DNA of 43,925 bases, taken from assembly GCF_014596465.1 (NCBI RefSeq), contig NZ_MECK01000534.1, forward strand, positions 1 to 43,925, written 5' to 3'. Under the pieces are notes generated by a model. The model saw only the letters and a program-made list of their open reading frames with translations, ran no database searches and was not told the origin of the DNA. Shown here one piece after another: positions 1 through 7,944 of this stretch; within the stretch, counting starts at the first letter, position 1, and each line of letters begins with the position of its first letter. The position numbers and the translations under genes are program-made. This DNA is from Streptomyces sp. CBMA123 (GTDB taxonomy: Bacteria; Actinomycetota; Actinomycetes; Streptomycetales; Streptomycetaceae).

Positions 1-1050
1 GTGCGGCGGCGGAGCGGGGGCACCCGCGGCGCTGCCCGCCTGGCCGGTCGGCTCCTCGCCGCCGGCCTGCTTCTCGTCGACCAGCCGGCCGACCGGCTGC
101 ACCTTGCCCGCCGCGGCGAAGCCCCAGTCCAGCAGCTCGGCCGTCTCGTCGTACACCCTCTGGTAGCTGGCCGGGTGCATCACCGTCACCAGCAGGGTCC
201 GCCCGCCCCGCTCGGCGGCGCCGACGAAGGTCGAGCCGGCGTTGGTGGTGGTGCCGTTCTTCACCCCGATCAGGCCGGGGTACTTGCCCAGCAGCCGGTC
301 GGTGTTGGCGATCCCGAAACTGCCGCGCTGGCCGGTGTTCTTGTCGACGGCCCCCGGGAACATCGCGTCCCGGGTCGCGCAGTACATCCGGAAGTCCGCG
401 TTGCGCAGGCCGGAACGGGCGAACAGCGAAAGGTCGTAGGCCGAGGACACCTGGCCGTCCATGTCGTAGCCGTCCGGGGAGATCACCTTGGTGTCCCGGG
501 CCTGCAGGGCGTCGGCGCGGGCCTGCATCTCGTTGACGGTCGGCTGGATGCCGCCGTTCATGTGCGACAGGACGTGCACGGCGTCGTTGCCCGAGCTCAG
601 GAACACCCCGCGCCACAGGTCCTCGACCCGGTAGTCCAGGTTCTCCTTGATGCCGACCAGGCTGCTGCCGGCGCCGATGTTCTGGATCTCCTCGTCGGCG
701 ACCCGGTGCACCGCGTTGCGGTCGAACTTGGGCAGCACGGTGTCCGCGAAGAGGATCTTCAGAGTGCTCGCCGGGGGCAGCCGGAGATGCGGGTTGTAGG
801 CCGCCAGTACGTCCCCCGACGTGGCGTCGGAGACTATCCAGGACAGGCCGGTGAGGTCCGTCGGCAGCGCCGGGGCCCCCTGCAGCGGATTGACCTGGAC
901 CCCGGGGAGGCCGAGCCGCTCACCGCCGACCGCGCTCGGCGGTGGCGGCGCCTGCGGGGCCGCGACCGCCGCCGGGGCGGCGAGCAGAACCGGGAGGGCC
1001 GCGGTGACCGCGGCGCACGACAGCGCGAAGGTATGACGGGGTGTGGGCAC
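1..1050 (-). CDS. D-alanyl-D-alanine carboxypeptidase (penicillin-binding protein), C-terminus beyond window
   Basis: Secreted serine DD-peptidase of the S11 family, which trims the terminal D-Ala from peptidoglycan stem peptides outside the membrane. The N-terminus (VPTPRHTF, then a hydrophobic stretch ending AVAAPQ) is a signal peptide with a likely AVA/A cleavage site. The three active-site motifs are visible: STLK (SxxK), SSGND (SxN) and KNGTTTNAG, where the usual KTG reads KNG. About 350 codons are in the window and no stop is reached; the last visible stretch is Ala/Pro-rich. The GTG at 1050 is preferred because it gives a clean signal peptide and because TACGGT lies 6 nt before it, which suggests a leaderless transcript; an in-frame ATG at 1110 would add 20 unconvincing residues. 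It diverges from the SCO4848-type gene. Confidence 0.9.
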   Translation of the reverse strand, partial: MPTPRHTFALSCAAVTAALPVLLAAPAAVAAPQAPPPPSAVGGERLGLPGVQVNPLQGAPALPTDLTGLSWIVSDATSGDVLAAYNPHLRLPPASTLKILFADTVLPKFDRNAVHRVADEEIQNIGAGSSLVGIKENLDYRVEDLWRGVFLSSGNDAVHVLSHMNGGIQPTVNEMQARADALQARDTKVISPDGYDMDGQVSSAYDLSLFARSGLRNADFRMYCATRDAMFPGAVDKNTGQRGSFGIANTDRLLGKYPGLIGVKNGTTTNAGSTFVGAAERGGRTLLVTVMHPASYQRVYDETAELLDWGFAAAGKVQPVGRLVDEKQAGGEEPTGQAGSAAGAPAPPPH

Positions 1051-1056
1051 CGACTG

Positions 1057-1062
1057 ACCGTA
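1057..1062 (-). promoter_or_regulatory. putative -10 element for a leaderless D-Ala-D-Ala carboxypeptidase transcript
   Basis: TACGGT on the minus strand, followed by 6 nt and the GTG start at 1050. There is no Shine-Dalgarno sequence. No clear -35 is seen. The call rests on the same arrangement recurring at other starts in the window. Confidence 0.4.
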
Positions 1063-1193
1063 CCCATCGCGCGGCTCCGGCGTACGCCACACCGGACGGG
1101 TCCCCCGCATGAGGGGTCCGCCCTACGCCGATCGGCGGCCCGCGCATACTGGGGAGGCACCCCGCCTCCACACTCCCCGCCGAGGACCGCCCC

Positions 1194-1451
1194 ATGAAGC
1201 TCAGCCGCCGCACCTCCTGGTTCCTGACCGCCTTCGGCGTCTGGTCGATGATCATCTGGACCACCTTCGTCAAGAACCTGTGGAAGGACTCCGGCGGCCA
1301 GGCCTTCGTCAACGGCGACCACTCCCAGCCCACCGCCTTCTTCTGGATCCACCTGCTCCTCGCCGTCACCTCCTTCCTCCTCGGCATCGCCGTCGGCGCC
1401 ATCGGCGTCCGCGGCCTCCGCGCCACCCGCCGAGCCCCGGTCGTGGACTGA
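1194..1451 (+). CDS. SCO4848-family small membrane protein
   Basis: 85-residue protein with two hydrophobic segments (about residues 8-25 and 49-74) and a basic C-terminal end (RGLRATRRAP). The sequence MKLSRRTSWFLTAFGVWSMI and the pairing with a divergent D-Ala-D-Ala carboxypeptidase match the actinobacterial SCO4848 membrane protein family. The family has no established function; the fixed neighbourhood hints at a cell-envelope role, which is inference only. CATACT at 1144-1149 could be a -10 element. From the stop to the sdh terminator (1452-1588) I see no gene. Confidence 0.85.
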   Translation: MKLSRRTSWFLTAFGVWSMIIWTTFVKNLWKDSGGQAFVNGDHSQPTAFFWIHLLLAVTSFLLGIAVGAIGVRGLRATRRAPVVD

Positions 1452-1588
1452 CGAATCTCCGTTGCCGCGGCCAGTCCCCACCGGCACGATCCTCACCGCT
1501 CGCACGCGCGTTCTGGACGCGCCGATCACAAGGGGTGGGGAATCTCCATGAAACTTTCGCGCGCCCGCTGAGCTGGGTCCGGGGACGG

Positions 1589-1624
1589 CGAAGGCCCCGC
1601 CCGAGTGATCGGGCGGGGCCTTCG
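1589..1624. terminator. perfect 16-bp hairpin, terminator of the sdh operon
   Basis: Arms 1589-1604 and 1609-1624 (CGAAGGCCCCGCCCGA and its exact complement) around a GTGA loop. It sits 17 nt past the sdhB stop. No T-run follows in the sdh direction, as is usual for streptomycete terminators. Confidence 0.8.
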
Positions 1625-1640
1625 GCCTGTCAGGCGGGGA

Positions 1641-2411
1641 TCAGAAGCGGCGGGTGACCAGCGCCCGCTTCACTTCCTGGATCGCCTTGGTGACCTCGAT
1701 GCCACGCGGGCAGGCCTCGGAGCAGTTGAAGGTGGTGCGGCAGCGCCACACGCCCTCGCGGTCGTTGAGGATCTCCAGGCGCTGCTCGGCACCCTCGTCG
1801 CGCGAGTCGAAGATGAAGCGGTGCGCGTTGACGATGGCGGCCGGGCCGAAGTACTGGCCGTCGTTCCAGAACACCGGGCAGGACGACGTGCACGCGGCGC
1901 ACAGGATGCACTTGGTGGTGTCGTCGAAGCGCTCGCGGTCCTCGGCGGACTGCAGGCGCTCGCGGGTCGGGTCGTTCCCCTTGGTGATGAGGAACGGCAT
2001 GACGTCCTTGTACGCCTGGAAGAACGGGTCCATGTCCACGACCAGGTCCTTGAGGACCGTCAGGCCCTTGATGGCCTCGATCGTGATCGGCTTCTCCGGG
2101 TCGACGTCCTTGATCAGGGTCTTGCAGGCCAGCCGGTTGCGGCCGTTGATCCGCATGGCGTCGGAGCCGCAGATGCCGTGCGCGCAGGAACGGCGGTAGG
2201 TGAGGGTGCCGTCCTGCTCCCACTTGATCTTGTTGAGCGCGTCCAGGACGCGCTCCTTCGGGTCCATCGTCAGCTGGTAGTCGACCCACACCGGGTCCGG
2301 GTGCTCCTCCGGGTTGAACCGGCGGATCCGGAAGGTGACGGTGATCAGCTGGGCGGCACCGCTCTCGGCCGCGTCCAGAGCGGCCGAGTGCTCCACGGTC
2401 GGAGTGCTCAT
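1641..2411 (-). CDS. sdhB: succinate dehydrogenase iron-sulfur subunit
   Basis: 256-residue SdhB, carrying electrons from the flavoprotein to the membrane anchor through three Fe-S clusters. The plant-type ferredoxin domain has CAHGICGSDAM with a later Cys (RLAC) for the 2Fe-2S cluster. The C-terminal domain has CILCAACTSSCP and CRTTFNCSEACPRGI for the 4Fe-4S and 3Fe-4S clusters. The length is normal. Its ATG overlaps the sdhA stop by one base (TGATG), so the two are translationally coupled. It is the last gene of sdhCDAB and is followed by a strong hairpin terminator. Confidence 0.97.
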   Translation of the reverse strand: MSTPTVEHSAALDAAESGAAQLITVTFRIRRFNPEEHPDPVWVDYQLTMDPKERVLDALNKIKWEQDGTLTYRRSCAHGICGSDAMRINGRNRLACKTLIKDVDPEKPITIEAIKGLTVLKDLVVDMDPFFQAYKDVMPFLITKGNDPTRERLQSAEDRERFDDTTKCILCAACTSSCPVFWNDGQYFGPAAIVNAHRFIFDSRDEGAEQRLEILNDREGVWRCRTTFNCSEACPRGIEVTKAIQEVKRALVTRRF

Positions 2412-4153
2412 CAGTACTTACGCTCCATCGGCTGGTAGCGGGTCGTGACGACCGGCTTGTAGTCGAGGCGGATGGAGGTCGTGCCGTCGGCGGCGACCTC
2501 CTGGTACGCCATGGTGTGCTGCATGAACTTCACGTCGTCACGGGTCGGGAAGTCCTCGCGGTAGTGGCCGCCGCGGGACTCCTCGCGGGCCAGCGCGGAG
2601 ACGGCCAGCACCTCGGCCAGGTCGAGCAGGTTGCCCAGCTCGATGGCCTCCAGCAGGTCCGTGTTGTACCGGAAGCCCTTGTCCTGGATGGAGACGTTCT
2701 TGTAGCGCTCCCGCAGCGCGGCGATGTCCTCGACCGCCTGCTTCAGGGTGGCGCCGGTGCGGTACACCATCGCGTTGGCGTCCATGGTCTCCTGCAGCTC
2801 CTTGCGGATCTGCCCCACGGACTCGGTGCCGGTCGACTCGCGCAGCTTCTCGACCATGCCCTGGACCAGCTCTTCCGGGTTCTCCGGCAGCGGGACGAAC
2901 TCGTTGGCGTTGGCGTAGTCGGCGGCGGCGATGCCCGCGCGACGGCCGAACACGTTGATGTCCAGCAGCGAGTTGGTGCCCAGGCGGTTGGCGCCGTGCA
3001 CGGAGACGCAGGCGACCTCGCCGGCCGCGTACAGGCCCGGGACGACCTCGGTGTTGTTGCGCAGGACCTCACCCTCGACGTTGGTCGGGATGCCGCCCAT
3101 GGCGTAGTGCGCGGTGGGCTGGATCGGGATCGGGTCCGTGTAGGGCTCGATGCCGAGGTAGGTGCGCGCGAACTCGGTGATGTCCGGGAGCTTGGCGTCC
3201 AGCTGCTCCGGCGGCAGGTGGGTGAGGTCCAGGTAGACGTGGTCGCCCTCCGGACCGCAGCCGCGGCCCTCGCGGATCTCGGTGTAGATCGCGCGGGAGC
3301 AGACGTCACGGGACGCGAGGTCCTTCATGACGGGGGCGTAGCGCTCCATGAAGCGCTCGCCGTCCTTGTTGCGCAGGATGCCGCCCTCGCCGCGGGCGCC
3401 CTCGGTGAGCAGGATGCCCATGCGCCAGATGCCGGTCGGGTGGAACTGGAAGAACTCCATGTCCTCCAGCGGCAGGCCGCGGCGGTAGGCCACCGCCTGG
3501 CCGTCACCGGTGAGGGTGTGGGCGTTCGACGAGACCTTGAAGAACTTGCCGGTGCCGCCGGAGGCGAACACGACCGACTTGGCCTGGAAGACGTGGATCT
3601 CGCCGGTGGCCAGCTCGTAGGCGACGACGCCGGCCGTCTTGCCCTCGTTGATCAGCAGGTCGAGGACGTAGAACTCGTTGAAGAACTCGACGCCGTGCTT
3701 GACGCAGTTCTGGAACAGCGTCTGGAGGATCATGTGGCCGGTGCGGTCGGCCGCGTAGCACGAGCGGCGGACCGGGGCCTCGCCGTGGTTGCGGGAGTGG
3801 CCGCCGAAGCGGCGCTGGTCGATCCGGCCCTGCTCGGTGCGGGAGAAGGGCAGGCCCATCTTCTCCAGGTCGAGGACGGCGTCGATGGCCTCCTTGCACA
3901 TGATCTCGGCGGCGTCCTGGTCGACCAGGTAGTCACCACCCTTGACCGTGTCGAAGGTGTGCCACTCCCAGTTGTCCTCCTCGACGTTGGCCAGGGCGGC
4001 GCACATGCCGCCCTGGGCCGCGCCGGTGTGGGACCGGGTCGGGTAGAGCTTGGTCAGGACGGCGGTGCGGCTGCGCTGCGTCGACTCGATGGCCGCGCGC
4101 ATGCCGGCGCCGCCGGCGCCGACGATGACGGTGTCGTACTGGTGAATCTGCAT
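2411..4153 (-). CDS. sdhA: succinate dehydrogenase flavoprotein subunit
   Basis: 580-residue SdhA, oxidising succinate to fumarate in the TCA cycle on the cytoplasmic face of the membrane. The N-terminus has the FAD-binding GAGGAGMRAA motif. TRSHTGAAQGG contains the histidine that carries the covalent FAD. QFHPTGI, the ASRDVCSRAI region and HGANRLGTNSLL are conserved substrate and FAD contacts. Full length compared with bacterial SdhA. It lies 51 nt after sdhD and overlaps sdhB by one base. Confidence 0.98.
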   Translation of the reverse strand: MQIHQYDTVIVGAGGAGMRAAIESTQRSRTAVLTKLYPTRSHTGAAQGGMCAALANVEEDNWEWHTFDTVKGGDYLVDQDAAEIMCKEAIDAVLDLEKMGLPFSRTEQGRIDQRRFGGHSRNHGEAPVRRSCYAADRTGHMILQTLFQNCVKHGVEFFNEFYVLDLLINEGKTAGVVAYELATGEIHVFQAKSVVFASGGTGKFFKVSSNAHTLTGDGQAVAYRRGLPLEDMEFFQFHPTGIWRMGILLTEGARGEGGILRNKDGERFMERYAPVMKDLASRDVCSRAIYTEIREGRGCGPEGDHVYLDLTHLPPEQLDAKLPDITEFARTYLGIEPYTDPIPIQPTAHYAMGGIPTNVEGEVLRNNTEVVPGLYAAGEVACVSVHGANRLGTNSLLDINVFGRRAGIAAADYANANEFVPLPENPEELVQGMVEKLRESTGTESVGQIRKELQETMDANAMVYRTGATLKQAVEDIAALRERYKNVSIQDKGFRYNTDLLEAIELGNLLDLAEVLAVSALAREESRGGHYREDFPTRDDVKFMQHTMAYQEVAADGTTSIRLDYKPVVTTRYQPMERKY

Positions 4154-4204
4154 GGGGGGTTAACTCGCCTCTGGCCTCTGCCGATGGTCGATGGTGCTCG
4201 CGGC

Positions 4205-4696
4205 TCAGATGTTGGGGTCGAAGGTGAAGATCACCAGGGTGCCCAGCAGCACGGTGAACACCGTGGCGGTCCCCATCAGCCCCTTGAGCCAGAGCCGGGT
4301 CGAGTCCTTCTCGGCGTAGTCGTTGATGACCTGACGCATGCCGTTGGCGCCGTGCAGCATGGCGAGCCAGAGCATCAGGAGGTCCCAGCCCTGCCAGAAC
4401 GGCGAGGCCCAGCGGCCGGCCACGAAGGCGAACCCGATCTTGGAGACACCGCCGTCGAGCACCAGCATGATCAGCAGGTGACCGAGGATCAGCACGACCA
4501 GGACGACACCGGACAGGCGCATGAAGAGCCAGGCCAGCATCTCGAAGTTGGTGCGGGTGCGGCGCGGGGTCTTCTTGGTCCGCTGGCGCGGCGGCTCGAT
4601 GACGAAGGCGTCGGCGGGGTTGCCGGTGCCGAGGCCCTTGCCGGTGTGCGCCTGCTTGGACGGGACGACGAGCGCGTCGGAGTATTCCGTGGACAT
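4205..4696 (-). CDS. sdhD: succinate dehydrogenase membrane anchor subunit
   Basis: 163-residue hydrophobic anchor with three predicted membrane helices (about residues 55-75, 95-115 and 137-158) after a polar N-terminus. The segment LFMRLSGVVLVVLILGHLL carries the R-x-SG and histidine typical of quinone and heme b binding in SdhC/SdhD proteins. It starts 8 nt after the sdhC stop. Assignment as SdhD follows from gene order (C-D-A-B) and from the pairing with the SdhC cytochrome subunit. Confidence 0.93.
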   Translation of the reverse strand: MSTEYSDALVVPSKQAHTGKGLGTGNPADAFVIEPPRQRTKKTPRRTRTNFEMLAWLFMRLSGVVLVVLILGHLLIMLVLDGGVSKIGFAFVAGRWASPFWQGWDLLMLWLAMLHGANGMRQVINDYAEKDSTRLWLKGLMGTATVFTVLLGTLVIFTFDPNI

Positions 4697-4704
4697 CAGT
4701 CAGC

Positions 4705-5085
4705 TCACTTCCCGAACCAGGCGATCAGCGTGTGCTGCAGGATGCCGTAGAAGGAGCCGGCCATCAGGACGACCCAGACTCCGACGACGGACCAGAGCAT
4801 CTGCTTCTGGTACTTCGGGCCCTTGGACCAGAAGTCCACCGCGACGACCCGCAGGCCGTTGAGCGCGTGGAACAGGATGGCGGCCACCAGGCCGTACTCC
4901 ATCAGGTTCACGAGTGGAGTCTTGTACGTCTGAATGACGGTGTCGTAGGACTCCGGCGACACTCGCACCAGGGCGGTGTCCAGGACGTGGGCGAACAGGA
5001 AGAAGAAGATGAGGACGCCGGTGACTCGATGAGCCACCCAGCTCCACATGCCTTCCCGGCCGCGGTACAGCGTTCCAGCCGGCAC
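4705..5085 (-). CDS. sdhC: succinate dehydrogenase cytochrome b556 subunit
   Basis: 126-residue heme-binding anchor. The opening PAGTLYRGREGMWSWVAHR and the R-VTG segment match SdhC, with histidines in FLFAHVLDTA and ILFHALNGLR as likely heme and quinone ligands. Three membrane helices are visible. The GTG at 5085 is chosen because GGAGGG (5093-5098) stands 7 nt before it; an in-frame upstream ATG at 5223 would add 46 residues of Gly/Pro-rich sequence lacking an SD and is unlikely. First gene of the sdh operon. Confidence 0.93.
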   Translation of the reverse strand: MPAGTLYRGREGMWSWVAHRVTGVLIFFFLFAHVLDTALVRVSPESYDTVIQTYKTPLVNLMEYGLVAAILFHALNGLRVVAVDFWSKGPKYQKQMLWSVVGVWVVLMAGSFYGILQHTLIAWFGK

Positions 5086-5265
5086 GGAAAAACCCTCCGG
5101 AAGCGGATTGGGGGCTCGGCCGGCTTCGGTGTCGGTCAGCCCGGCCGGGTACGGTCCACCGGCCGCCAGCATCCTATCGACGCCTTGTCGGGAACCGCCT
5201 CCGGGGTCCCCAGGTGTGATCAATCAGGCACTTCTGGCCTAGCGGAGCGGGAACCGGGCTGCTAC

Positions 5266-5284
5266 TCATCACCCTGAGTGATGA
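5266..5284. promoter_or_regulatory. 19-bp dyad upstream of sdhC, possible operator
   Basis: TCATCAC-CCTGA-GTGATGA, a perfect 7-bp inverted repeat with a 5-bp centre, about 180 bp upstream of the sdhC start and 90 bp upstream of the possible -10. The spacing fits a dimeric repressor or activator site. The regulator is unknown. Confidence 0.4.
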
Positions 5285-5342
5285 CTTGACTCCACTGTGC
5301 TGCCGCGCGCGTCCGTCTCCGACGGGGCCGAACCGGTGATCG

Positions 5343-5364
5343 GGTTCATCCTGACGGATGAACC
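5343..5364. terminator. hairpin downstream of the OHCU-decarboxylase-like gene
   Basis: GGTTCATCC-TGAC-GGATGAACC, a 9-bp perfect stem starting 57 bases past the stop of the minus-strand gene at 5421. No T-run. Probably its terminator, separating it from sdhC. Confidence 0.5.
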
Positions 5365-5420
5365 GGGTCCGATCGCCCCGGCGCGCCGGACCGGCCGGCG
5401 TGCCGGGGCGTGTCGTGGCC

Positions 5421-6014
5421 TCAGCGGGCCCCGGCCTCCGAGTGGGTGGCGACCAGGTGCTCCAGCCGGGTGAGGGCGATCCGCCGGAGTTCGTCCGCCG
5501 CGATCAGCCGCTCCTCGTCCGGGTCGTTGGCCAGCCGGGTGCGGATGGAGGAGAGCACGGTGTCGAGCATCTCCTCCGGGGCGACGCCGTCCAGGCAGAC
5601 CACGAAGACGTGGCCGAACCGGGCCTCGTAGGCGGCGTGGGCCGCCCGCAGCGCGGTGTGCGCGGCCTGGCTGCCGGGGGCGCGCATGCCGAGCAGGGGC
5701 TGGGGCATCCAGCTCTCGTCGGCGAGGGCCTCGGCGAGGTCCGCCGGGCGCAGGTCGTAGGAGGCCTCGCTGGCGGCGGCCAACAGGGACTCTATGTCGG
5801 GGTAGGGGCGGTGGGCGGTGAGTCGCAGGGCCCAGCGGTGGCTGCCGCAGCAGGCCAGCAGGGCCTCCTCGGCGGCGCCGGCGTCCGCTTCGTTGAAGCG
5901 GTGCAGCCCGAGGAGGGTCGGCTCGGTGCTGGCGTCGGGCCGCTGTGACGGGATGTCGCTGGCCAGCGGGTCCTCCTCGGGAGGGCGGAAGGCCGGTGGG
6001 GTGGGGTGGAGCAC
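5421..6014 (-). CDS. OHCU decarboxylase-like protein, probably catalytically inactive
   Basis: 197 residues aligning by eye to 2-oxo-4-hydroxy-4-carboxy-5-ureidoimidazoline decarboxylase (PF09349), the last step from urate to S-allantoin. The family landmarks LHRFNEAD, HRPYPDIESLLAAA, YEARFGHVFVVC and RTRLANDPDEE...EL.RIAL are present. The catalytic HPRIG segment is replaced by ADESWMPQPLLGM, and the S-x-E-Q element is also absent, so the active-site His and Glu/Gln appear lost. A role in true urate breakdown is therefore doubtful. The GTG start at 6014 has no clear SD, and the first 30 residues are Pro-rich, so the start is uncertain. No other purine catabolic gene is next to it. Confidence 0.75.
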   Translation of the reverse strand: MLHPTPPAFRPPEEDPLASDIPSQRPDASTEPTLLGLHRFNEADAGAAEEALLACCGSHRWALRLTAHRPYPDIESLLAAASEASYDLRPADLAEALADESWMPQPLLGMRAPGSQAAHTALRAAHAAYEARFGHVFVVCLDGVAPEEMLDTVLSSIRTRLANDPDEERLIAADELRRIALTRLEHLVATHSEAGAR

Positions 6015-6180
6015 TGGGACCGCGGGGCTGCGGAGGGGCGTGCGGCGCCGTTCTGGCAGCTCCTCAAAGGTAGTTGAGCTGTCATCAGTTGGGGAGGGCG
6101 CGCGCGGAATTCATCCGGACGAGCTATCAAGTTGTGACGTTGACACCTTCGTGTCATCGCCCTCCCCGCCCGGCTCTGCC

Positions 6181-6210
6181 GGCGAGGGGCCCGCACGCGG
6201 GCCCCTCGCC
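6181..6210. terminator. perfect 14-bp hairpin, terminator of the peptidase gene
   Basis: Arms 6181-6194 (GGCGAGGGGCCCGC) and 6197-6210 with a 2-base loop, starting 9 bases past the stop of the minus-strand gene ending at 6219. No T-run. Confidence 0.75.
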
Positions 6211-6218
6211 GGGGCGGC

Positions 6219-7868
6219 TCAGCCGCAGCGGGTCCCCTCGGCCGGCAGGGTGCCGTCCGTCAGGTAGGCGTCCATGGCCTGGTCGATGCAGGTGTTGCCC
6301 TTGCCGAAGGCGCCGTGGCCCTCGCCCACCCGGGTGAGCAGGGTGGCCCTGGCGAAGCCCTTGGCCAGCTTCTCGGCGGAGGAGTACGGGGTCGCCGGGT
6401 CCCCGGTGGTGCCGACCACCAGGATCGGCGCGGCGCCCTCGGCGCGGATCGGGTGCGGCTTCTCCTGGGTCTGGAACGGCCAGTGGGCGCAGCCCGGCTC
6501 GGTGTAGTCGGCCACCGTGACGCCCTTGGAGAGCAGCGGCGCCTCGGCGAGCAGCCGGTCGACCGCCTGCTGGGCGTGCTCGGGGGTGGGCGCCGGGCGG
6601 GCGGCGTCGGCGCAGCTGATCGCCCTGTTGGCCTCGTCCATCGGGCTGTAGTGGCCCTTCTGGTCGCGGCCGTTGTAGTCGTCGGCGAAGGCCATCAGGT
6701 AGTCGCCCTTGCCGCGCACCATGGCCCAGCCGAGGCTGTTCCGCAGGTACTGCCAGGAGGTCTTCTCGTCGCCGTAGAGCAGCGAGATGACGCCGGTCCA
6801 GGCCATGTCGCGGCCGAGCTCGCGGCCGTCCTTGGTGGTCAGCGGGTGGTCGTGGAGGCCGTCCAGGAAGTCGGCGGCCTTCTTGGCGGCCTTGTTCCTG
6901 TCCTTGCCGAGCGGGCACTCGTCGGCGTGGTTCTCGACGCAGTCGACGGCGAAGCGCTCGAAGGACTTCTCGAAGCCGACCTGCTGGTCGACGCCGTGGT
7001 CGAGGGTGTCCTGGGCCGGGTCGACGGCGCCGTCCAGGATCAGCCGGCCGGTGTTCTGCGGGAACTCCTCGGCGTACAGGGCGCCCAGGTAGGTGCCGTA
7101 GGAGATGCCCAGGTAGTTGAGCTTCCGGTCGCCGACGACGGCGCGCAGCACGTCCAGGTCGCGGGCGGTGTTGCGGGTGCCGACGAAGGGCAGCAGCCTG
7201 CCGGACTTGGCCTGGCAGGCGGCGGCGTGGTCGGTGGACTGCTTGACCTGGGCGGCCTTGCGCTCGGCGGGGTCGTCCGGCGCGTCCAGCTGGTTGACGG
7301 CGTCGAGCTGCTTGTCGTCGTAGCAGACCACGGGGGCGCTGCTGCCGGTGCCGCGCGGGTCGAAGCCGATCACGTCGAAGCGGCTGTGCAGGGTGCCGGC
7401 GAAGTCCTTGGCGCCGTACTCGACCATCTCGACGCCGGAGGCGCCGGGGCCGCCGGGGTTGACCATCAGCGAGCCGATCCGCTTGTCCTGGTCGCCGGCC
7501 CGGTACCTGATCAGCGCGAGGTCGATCGCGTCGGCGGCCGGGTCGGCGTAGTCGAGCGGGACGTGCAGCTTGCCGCACTGCATGCCGGAGGTGTCGATCT
7601 TCGCCTGCTCGGCCTTGGGGTCGGCCGGGCAGTCCGCCCAGGTGATCTGCTGGCCGTAGAAGGCCTTGAGCGCCGGGTCGGCCTCGCCCTTGGGTTTCGG
7701 AGTCGGGGTCGGGGTGGCCGTGGGGCTCGCGGGGGCGGGCGCGGTGGTGCCGGAGGCCTGGTCCTGGGCCGTGGGGGCGGTGGCGCCGCAGGCGGAGGTG
7801 AGCAGGAGGGCGCCTGCCGCCACGGCGGTGAGCAGAACCCGTGGGCGGGCGGCCCGGAAGATCGTCAT
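6219..7868 (-). CDS. secreted alpha/beta-hydrolase lipoprotein, tripeptidyl aminopeptidase-like
   Basis: 549 residues. The N-terminus is a lipoprotein signal (LLLTSACG) followed by a Pro/Thr/Ala linker. The catalytic domain carries VNPGGPGASG (oxyanion region), FDPRGTGSS and the nucleophile elbow YLGISYGTYLG with Ser at about residue 256. TTGDPATP and GEGHGAF supply the Asp and His. The C-terminal part matches the TAP-like domain (PF08386) of the streptomycete SlpD/SlpE/Tap group, which remove N-terminal tripeptides from extracellular proteins. The CVENHADECPLG segment and other Cys pairs may form disulfides. The exact substrate cannot be read from sequence. The ATG lacks an SD. Confidence 0.88.
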   Translation of the reverse strand: MTIFRAARPRVLLTAVAAGALLLTSACGATAPTAQDQASGTTAPAPASPTATPTPTPKPKGEADPALKAFYGQQITWADCPADPKAEQAKIDTSGMQCGKLHVPLDYADPAADAIDLALIRYRAGDQDKRIGSLMVNPGGPGASGVEMVEYGAKDFAGTLHSRFDVIGFDPRGTGSSAPVVCYDDKQLDAVNQLDAPDDPAERKAAQVKQSTDHAAACQAKSGRLLPFVGTRNTARDLDVLRAVVGDRKLNYLGISYGTYLGALYAEEFPQNTGRLILDGAVDPAQDTLDHGVDQQVGFEKSFERFAVDCVENHADECPLGKDRNKAAKKAADFLDGLHDHPLTTKDGRELGRDMAWTGVISLLYGDEKTSWQYLRNSLGWAMVRGKGDYLMAFADDYNGRDQKGHYSPMDEANRAISCADAARPAPTPEHAQQAVDRLLAEAPLLSKGVTVADYTEPGCAHWPFQTQEKPHPIRAEGAAPILVVGTTGDPATPYSSAEKLAKGFARATLLTRVGEGHGAFGKGNTCIDQAMDAYLTDGTLPAEGTRCG

Positions 7869-7944
7869 CGCACGTATGTACCACTTGTGTACGACGCGTG
7901 TTCGATCGGGGGTGCGGGCCGCTCCGCTGGCACGGGCTCCGGAT

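Larger units (their letters stand above)
5086..5420. other. intergenic region carrying the sdh promoter and two dyads
   Basis: 335 bases without a gene. TAGGAT on the minus strand (5171-5176) is a possible -10 element for sdhC, but I find no convincing -35. A 19-bp dyad (5266-5284) and a 9-bp hairpin (5343-5364) are listed separately. Nothing else stands out. Confidence 0.5.

Noticed and set aside
1500..1515. CACGCGCGTT, similar to the nucleoside palindrome
   Set aside because: Two mismatches in the core, not palindromic, located between the SCO4848-type gene and the sdh terminator and not in front of any start.
2516..4750. 744-codon open frame on the plus strand antisense to sdhA/sdhD
   Set aside because: Shadow of high GC third positions. 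It encodes Gly/Val/Asp/Arg-rich sequence without domains and lies opposite the well-supported sdhA and sdhD.
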